Of a stretch of DNA of 9,174 nt, positions 6,149 to 9,174 are shown piece by piece. The stretch is from positions 1 to 9,174 of the forward strand of contig JAEWDX010000265.1 in NCBI GenBank assembly GCA_023389895.1. The letters run 5' to 3'. Below the pieces are notes generated by a model. That model ran no database searches and was not told the DNA's origin. It saw nothing but the letters and a program-made list of their open reading frames with translations. The stretch comes from Bacillota bacterium. Lineage in GTDB: Bacteria; Bacillota; Bacilli; Bacillales; Cytobacillaceae. The position numbers and the translations under genes are program-made. Position 1 is the stretch's first letter, and the number at the start of each line of letters is the position of its first letter.

Positions 6149-7432
6149 ATGTCGGCAAAATTTGAAAAACTAGAAGGGAACCTTGGGGTTCTTACAATCG
6201 AAGTAGACGCAGAAAAAGTAAACGAAGGTTTAGACGCTGCATTTAAAAAAGTCGTCAAACAAATTAATGTACCTGGTTTCCGTAAAGGAAAAATGCCACG
6301 TGGAATGTTTGAAAAGCGTTTCGGTATTGAATCACTTTATCAAGATGCAGTTGATTATCTTTTACCAGATGCTTATGCAAATGCAATTGAAGAAACGGGT
6401 GTTGAGCCAGTAGATCGTCCTGAAATTGACGTTGAGCAAATCGAAAAAGGAAAGAGCTTAATTTTTACAGCAAAAGTTACGCTTAAGCCTGAAGTAAAGC
6501 TTGGTGAATATAAAGGACTTGAAGTTGAAAAGTTTGATACTGAAGTAACAGAAGAAGATGTAGACAATGAATTAAAGTCTATGCAAGAGAAACAGGCTGA
6601 GCTTGTTGTTAAAGAAGAAGGCAAGGCAGAGGAAGGCGATACAGTTGTTATCGATTTCGAAGGCTTTGTCGATGGAGAAGCATTTGAAGGCGGAAAAGCT
6701 GAAAACTTCTCCCTTGAACTTGGCTCTGGTCAGTTCATCCCTGGCTTTGAGGAGAAATTAGTAGGTGTAGGCTCTGGTGAATCTAAAGATGTGGAAGTCA
6801 CTTTCCCAGAAGAATATCATGCAGCTGAATTAGCAGGTAAGTCTGCTCTATTTAAAGTAACAGTTCATGAAATTAAAGCGAGGGAGCTTCCAGCATTAGA
6901 TGATGAGTTTGCGAAAGATGTTGACGAAGAGGTTGAGACTTTAGCTGCTCTTAAGGAAAAAGTAAAAGATCGCCTAGAGCATAATAAAAAGCATGAGGCT
7001 GAACATTTCGTACAAGATACTCTTGTTGAGAAAGCTACTGAAAATGCAGAAATGGATATTCCAGAAGTAATGGTTGAAAATGAAGTTGACCGCATGGTTA
7101 AAGAATTTGAACAACGTTTATCAATGCAGGGAATGAATCTTGACTTATACTTCCAGTTCTCTGGTCAAGACGAGGATGCATTGCGTGAGCAAATGAAAGA
7201 AGAAGCAGGAAAGCGCGTACGCATGAATGTAACGCTTGAAGCAATTGTAAAAGCTGAAAACATTGAGGTTACTGTAGAGGAAGTTTCAGCTGAGTTAAGC
7301 AAAATGGCAGAAATGTATAATATGACTGTTGAAAATATTACTCAAGCTTTAGGTAGCCTTGAAGGGGTAAGAGCAGATCTTCAAGTGAAAAAAGCAATTG
7401 ATTTCCTTATTGAGAATAGTAAAACGATTTAA
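6149..7432 (+). CDS. tig: trigger factor, ribosome-associated chaperone and prolyl isomerase
   Basis: Trigger factor binds near the peptide exit of the ribosome, shields nascent chains and catalyses prolyl cis-trans isomerisation. The product is 427 residues, close to Bacillus Tig (about 424). The N-terminal ribosome-binding domain has the signature GFRKGKMP at residues 43-50. An FKBP-type isomerase domain spans about 163-248, with GDTVVIDFEGFVDGEAFEGG and GSGQFIPGFEEKLVG. The rest is the helical chaperone domain, which includes IPEVMVENEVDRMV. I start at ATG 6149, giving the usual MSAKFEKLEGN beginning; a TTG six codons earlier overlaps the Shine-Dalgarno site. The gene has its own promoter at 6012-6039 and a terminator at 7451-7480, so it is probably mainly monocistronic. 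Its neighbour clpX also acts in protein quality control. Confidence 0.97.
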   Translation: MSAKFEKLEGNLGVLTIEVDAEKVNEGLDAAFKKVVKQINVPGFRKGKMPRGMFEKRFGIESLYQDAVDYLLPDAYANAIEETGVEPVDRPEIDVEQIEKGKSLIFTAKVTLKPEVKLGEYKGLEVEKFDTEVTEEDVDNELKSMQEKQAELVVKEEGKAEEGDTVVIDFEGFVDGEAFEGGKAENFSLELGSGQFIPGFEEKLVGVGSGESKDVEVTFPEEYHAAELAGKSALFKVTVHEIKARELPALDDEFAKDVDEEVETLAALKEKVKDRLEHNKKHEAEHFVQDTLVEKATENAEMDIPEVMVENEVDRMVKEFEQRLSMQGMNLDLYFQFSGQDEDALREQMKEEAGKRVRMNVTLEAIVKAENIEVTVEEVSAELSKMAEMYNMTVENITQALGSLEGVRADLQVKKAIDFLIENSKTI

Positions 7433-7450
7433 TAGCTAATAACATAATGA

Positions 7451-7480
7451 ACAAGGCGCGATGTTATCGTGCCTTGTTTT
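7451..7480 (+). terminator. tig terminator
   Basis: ACAAGGCGCGA (7451-7461) pairs with TCGTGCCTTGT (7467-7477) over 11 base pairs with one G-T wobble and a five-base loop TGTTA. Four T residues follow (7477-7480), then ATAAAA. The T-run is short but the stem is strong, and it begins 18 bases after the tig stop. Confidence 0.8.
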
Positions 7481-7620
7481 ATAAAATGGACAATGTTTTA
7501 TTAGTATAATTCTTAATTAGATTGAATACATATGAATAATTTGGATGAAATCTATTGATTTAATTTGACCAAATATGGTTAAGCTTAGTTAGAACAAGTC
7601 TTTAATACATAGCATAAAGA

Positions 7621-7698
7621 AATGCTCCGGCAAAATATTGATTGCAGGAATAATCTGAACTTTGATTGTTCGAAGTTTCCGCTTTTGTTCTGAGCATT
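7621..7698. repeat. inverted repeat upstream of the clpX promoter
   Basis: AATGCTC (7621-7627) is exactly complementary to GAGCATT (7692-7698). Between them GAACTTTG (7657-7664) can pair with CGAAGTTT (7671-7678) around ATTGTT, with two G-T wobbles. No T-run follows, so it is not a terminator. It may be chance, an operator or part of an RNA made from an earlier promoter. Confidence 0.4.
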
Positions 7699-7724
7699 AT
7701 CATTTCCTGTCCATTATGAATATA

Positions 7725-7733
7725 TGGTACAAT
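7725..7733 (+). promoter_or_regulatory. probable extended -10 of the clpX promoter
   Basis: TGGTACAAT gives a five of six match to TATAAT, preceded by the TGn extension. No convincing -35 lies 16-18 bases upstream (TTCCTG or TCCTGT at best), as extended -10 promoters can tolerate. Transcription would start near 7740, about 50 bases before the start codon. Confidence 0.5.
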
Positions 7734-7774
7734 GCAATACATAACTTAGAATGAATTAATGATTGAAGTTTTTC

Positions 7775-7782
7775 AAGGGGTG
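7775..7782 (+). promoter_or_regulatory. clpX ribosome binding site supporting a TTG start
   Basis: AAGGGGTG lies seven bases before TTG 7790. The next in-frame ATG lies far downstream, inside the conserved AAA+ core, so TTG is the start. Confidence 0.75.
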
Positions 7783-7789
7783 ACGATAT

Positions 7790-9055
7790 TTGTTTAAATT
7801 TAATGATGAAAAAGGGCAATTAAAATGTTCTTTTTGTGGAAAAACGCAGGATCAGGTCCGTAAGCTTGTAGCTGGACCAGGTGTATATATATGTGATGAA
7901 TGTATTGAGCTTTGTACAGAAATTGTTGAAGAAGAGCTTGGTACAGAAGAAGAGGTCGAGTTTAAGGATATTCCAAAACCAGCAGAAATTCGCGATATCC
8001 TTGATGAGTATGTAATTGGACAGGAGCAGGCAAAGAAATCTTTATCTGTCGCTGTTTATAATCATTACAAGCGGATTAACTCTAATAGCAAAATTGACGA
8101 TGTTGAATTATCAAAGAGTAATATCGTTATGATCGGGCCAACAGGTAGTGGGAAAACATTACTTGCTCAAACTTTAGCACGTATTTTGAATGTTCCCTTT
8201 GCGATTGCAGATGCAACCTCTTTAACCGAGGCTGGATATGTTGGCGAGGATGTAGAAAATATTCTATTGAAGCTTATTCAATCAGCAGATTATGATGTAG
8301 AAAAAGCAGAAAAGGGAATAATCTATATTGATGAAATCGATAAGGTTGCACGCAAGTCTGAGAACCCATCTATTACAAGAGATGTTTCAGGTGAAGGCGT
8401 TCAGCAAGCTTTATTGAAAATATTAGAAGGCACAGTTGCAAGTGTACCTCCACAAGGTGGACGAAAGCATCCACATCAGGAATTTATCCAAATTGATACA
8501 ACGAATATTTTGTTTATTTGTGGTGGCGCATTTGATGGGATCGAGCAAATTATAAAGCGTCGTTTAGGACAAAAGGTCATTGGTTTTGGTCCAGAGTCGA
8601 AGCAAAATGAAGTTGAGCATAAAGAGTTATTATCAAAAATTTTACCAGAAGATTTATTGAAATTCGGTCTAATTCCGGAATTTATCGGTCGTCTTCCGGT
8701 TATTGCAAGTCTTTTACCATTAGATGAAGGCGCGTTAATTGAAATTTTGACAAAGCCGAAAAATGCGCTCGTTAAACAATATCAGAAGATGTTAGAGCTA
8801 GATAATGTTGAGCTTGATTTTGAAGCAGAGGCATTAGTTGAAATTGCGAAAAGAGCAATTGAAAGAAAAACTGGGGCTCGCGGTCTCCGATCAATTATTG
8901 AAGGAATCATGCTAGATGTTATGTTTGAACTTCCTTCTCGCGATGATATTAAGAAATGTATTATTACGAAGGAAACAGTTATCGATAATTCTTCACCGAA
9001 GCTTCTATTAGAAGATGGTACTGTTATTGACGAGGAACGAAAAACTTCAGCATAA
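7790..9055 (+). CDS. clpX: ATP-dependent Clp protease ATP-binding subunit ClpX
   Basis: ClpX is a hexameric AAA+ unfoldase that recognises tagged or damaged proteins and feeds them into the ClpP chamber in the cytoplasm. At 421 residues it has the family length and every key feature. The N-terminal zinc-binding domain has C13, C16, C35 and C38. Walker A is GPTGSGKT (116-123), the pore loop is GYVGED (149-154) and Walker B is IIYIDEID with D181 and E182. The RKH loop is at 225-227, and the IGF loop at 264-266 docks onto ClpP. GARGLRS near the C-terminus is the sensor 2 region. The TTG start is supported by AAGGGGTG seven bases upstream and by the conserved MFKFNDEKGQLKCSFCG beginning. It is transcribed separately from tig, which ends in a terminator. 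No terminator is seen after it before the window ends. Confidence 0.98.
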   Translation: MFKFNDEKGQLKCSFCGKTQDQVRKLVAGPGVYICDECIELCTEIVEEELGTEEEVEFKDIPKPAEIRDILDEYVIGQEQAKKSLSVAVYNHYKRINSNSKIDDVELSKSNIVMIGPTGSGKTLLAQTLARILNVPFAIADATSLTEAGYVGEDVENILLKLIQSADYDVEKAEKGIIYIDEIDKVARKSENPSITRDVSGEGVQQALLKILEGTVASVPPQGGRKHPHQEFIQIDTTNILFICGGAFDGIEQIIKRRLGQKVIGFGPESKQNEVEHKELLSKILPEDLLKFGLIPEFIGRLPVIASLLPLDEGALIEILTKPKNALVKQYQKMLELDNVELDFEAEALVEIAKRAIERKTGARGLRSIIEGIMLDVMFELPSRDDIKKCIITKETVIDNSSPKLLLEDGTVIDEERKTSA

Positions 9056-9174
9056 AGTGAAACTCAATCAGCGGAGGTTTTCCGAAACACAGGACGTGCA
9101 AGTGCCGACGTTGCCAAAGGACAAGGAAGGCTTCGTCAGCGATACATCGCACGACCAAATGGGAATCATTTAGG
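9056..9174. repeat. second structured intergenic repeat, cut by the window end
   Basis: The 119 bases after clpX hold a row of short hairpins and no gene. CGGA/TCCG pair at 9072-9084. CAC-AGGAC-GTG forms a small hairpin at 9088-9098. GCCGACG-TT-GCC (9104-9115) mirrors GGC-TT-CGTCAGC (9129-9140) with one mismatch. GCGA/TCGC pair at 9139-9150. ACAGGACGTGC followed by GTGCCGACGTTGCC looks like a dispersed intergenic repeat I remember from Bacillaceae genomes, but I could not check this. The core ACAGGACGT is the reverse complement of the ACGTCCTGT found twice in the leuB-leuC repeat. AGGAC recurs at 9118-9122 inside the large hairpin. The left limit is uncertain and the right limit lies beyond the window. 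Confidence 0.6.

Larger units (their letters stand above)
7481..7789 (+). other. AT-rich intergenic region between tig and clpX
   Basis: No credible gene is seen in this stretch on either strand: reading frames are short and lack ribosome binding sites. From 7481 to about 7620 I see only AT-rich sequence with one TTTGACC at 7564-7570. An inverted repeat spans 7621-7698, and a probable clpX promoter and ribosome binding site occupy the last 65 bases. Confidence 0.7.

Noticed and set aside
7554..7570. A possible CtsR operator before clpX: TTTGACC at 7564-7570 with ATTGATT three bases upstream.
   Set aside because: Only one heptad fits; the other matches at four of seven bases and the spacer does not fit. 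As I recall, clpX is not part of the CtsR regulon in B. subtilis.

Overview
This window is chromosomal DNA from a low-G+C Gram-positive bacterium, very probably a member of the Bacillaceae. The gene order leuA-leuB-leuC-leuD-ysoA-tig-clpX is the one I know from Bacillus subtilis. All seven proteins read as close relatives of the Bacillus versions, and the genes have strong Shine-Dalgarno sites and TTG starts typical of that group. I cannot name a species from the sequence alone.

Positions 1-4861 hold the distal part of the leucine biosynthesis operon: leuA (5' end outside the window), leuB, leuC and leuD, all on the + strand. Together they turn 2-ketoisovalerate plus acetyl-CoA into 2-ketoisocaproate, the last precursor of leucine. 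A strong intrinsic terminator at 4884-4923 closes the operon. The regulatory leader of this operon is not in the window.

The operon is interrupted between leuB and leuC by about 260 bases without a plausible gene. This gap holds a highly structured intergenic repeat (2558-2739) that can fold into a four-way, cloverleaf-like shape. A 27-base miniature derivative follows it directly, and then a terminator-like hairpin just ahead of the leuC ribosome binding site. The leuB stop codon lies inside the left border of the repeat.

Positions 4862-9055 form a protein quality control neighbourhood. It has a TPR protein of unknown function (ysoA), trigger factor (tig, ribosome-bound chaperone and prolyl isomerase) with its own good sigma-A type promoter and a terminator, and clpX (ATPase and unfoldase of the ClpXP protease). 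A 357-base AT-rich gap lies between tig and clpX. It carries the tig terminator, an inverted repeat and a probable extended -10 promoter for clpX.

From 9056 to the end of the window there is part of a second intergenic repeat. It shares the nine-base core ACAGGACGT, in opposite orientation, with the two small hairpins of the leuB-leuC element. I found no complete transposable element, CRISPR array, tRNA, rRNA or clearly new gene system. The most interesting material is the pair of structured repeats.
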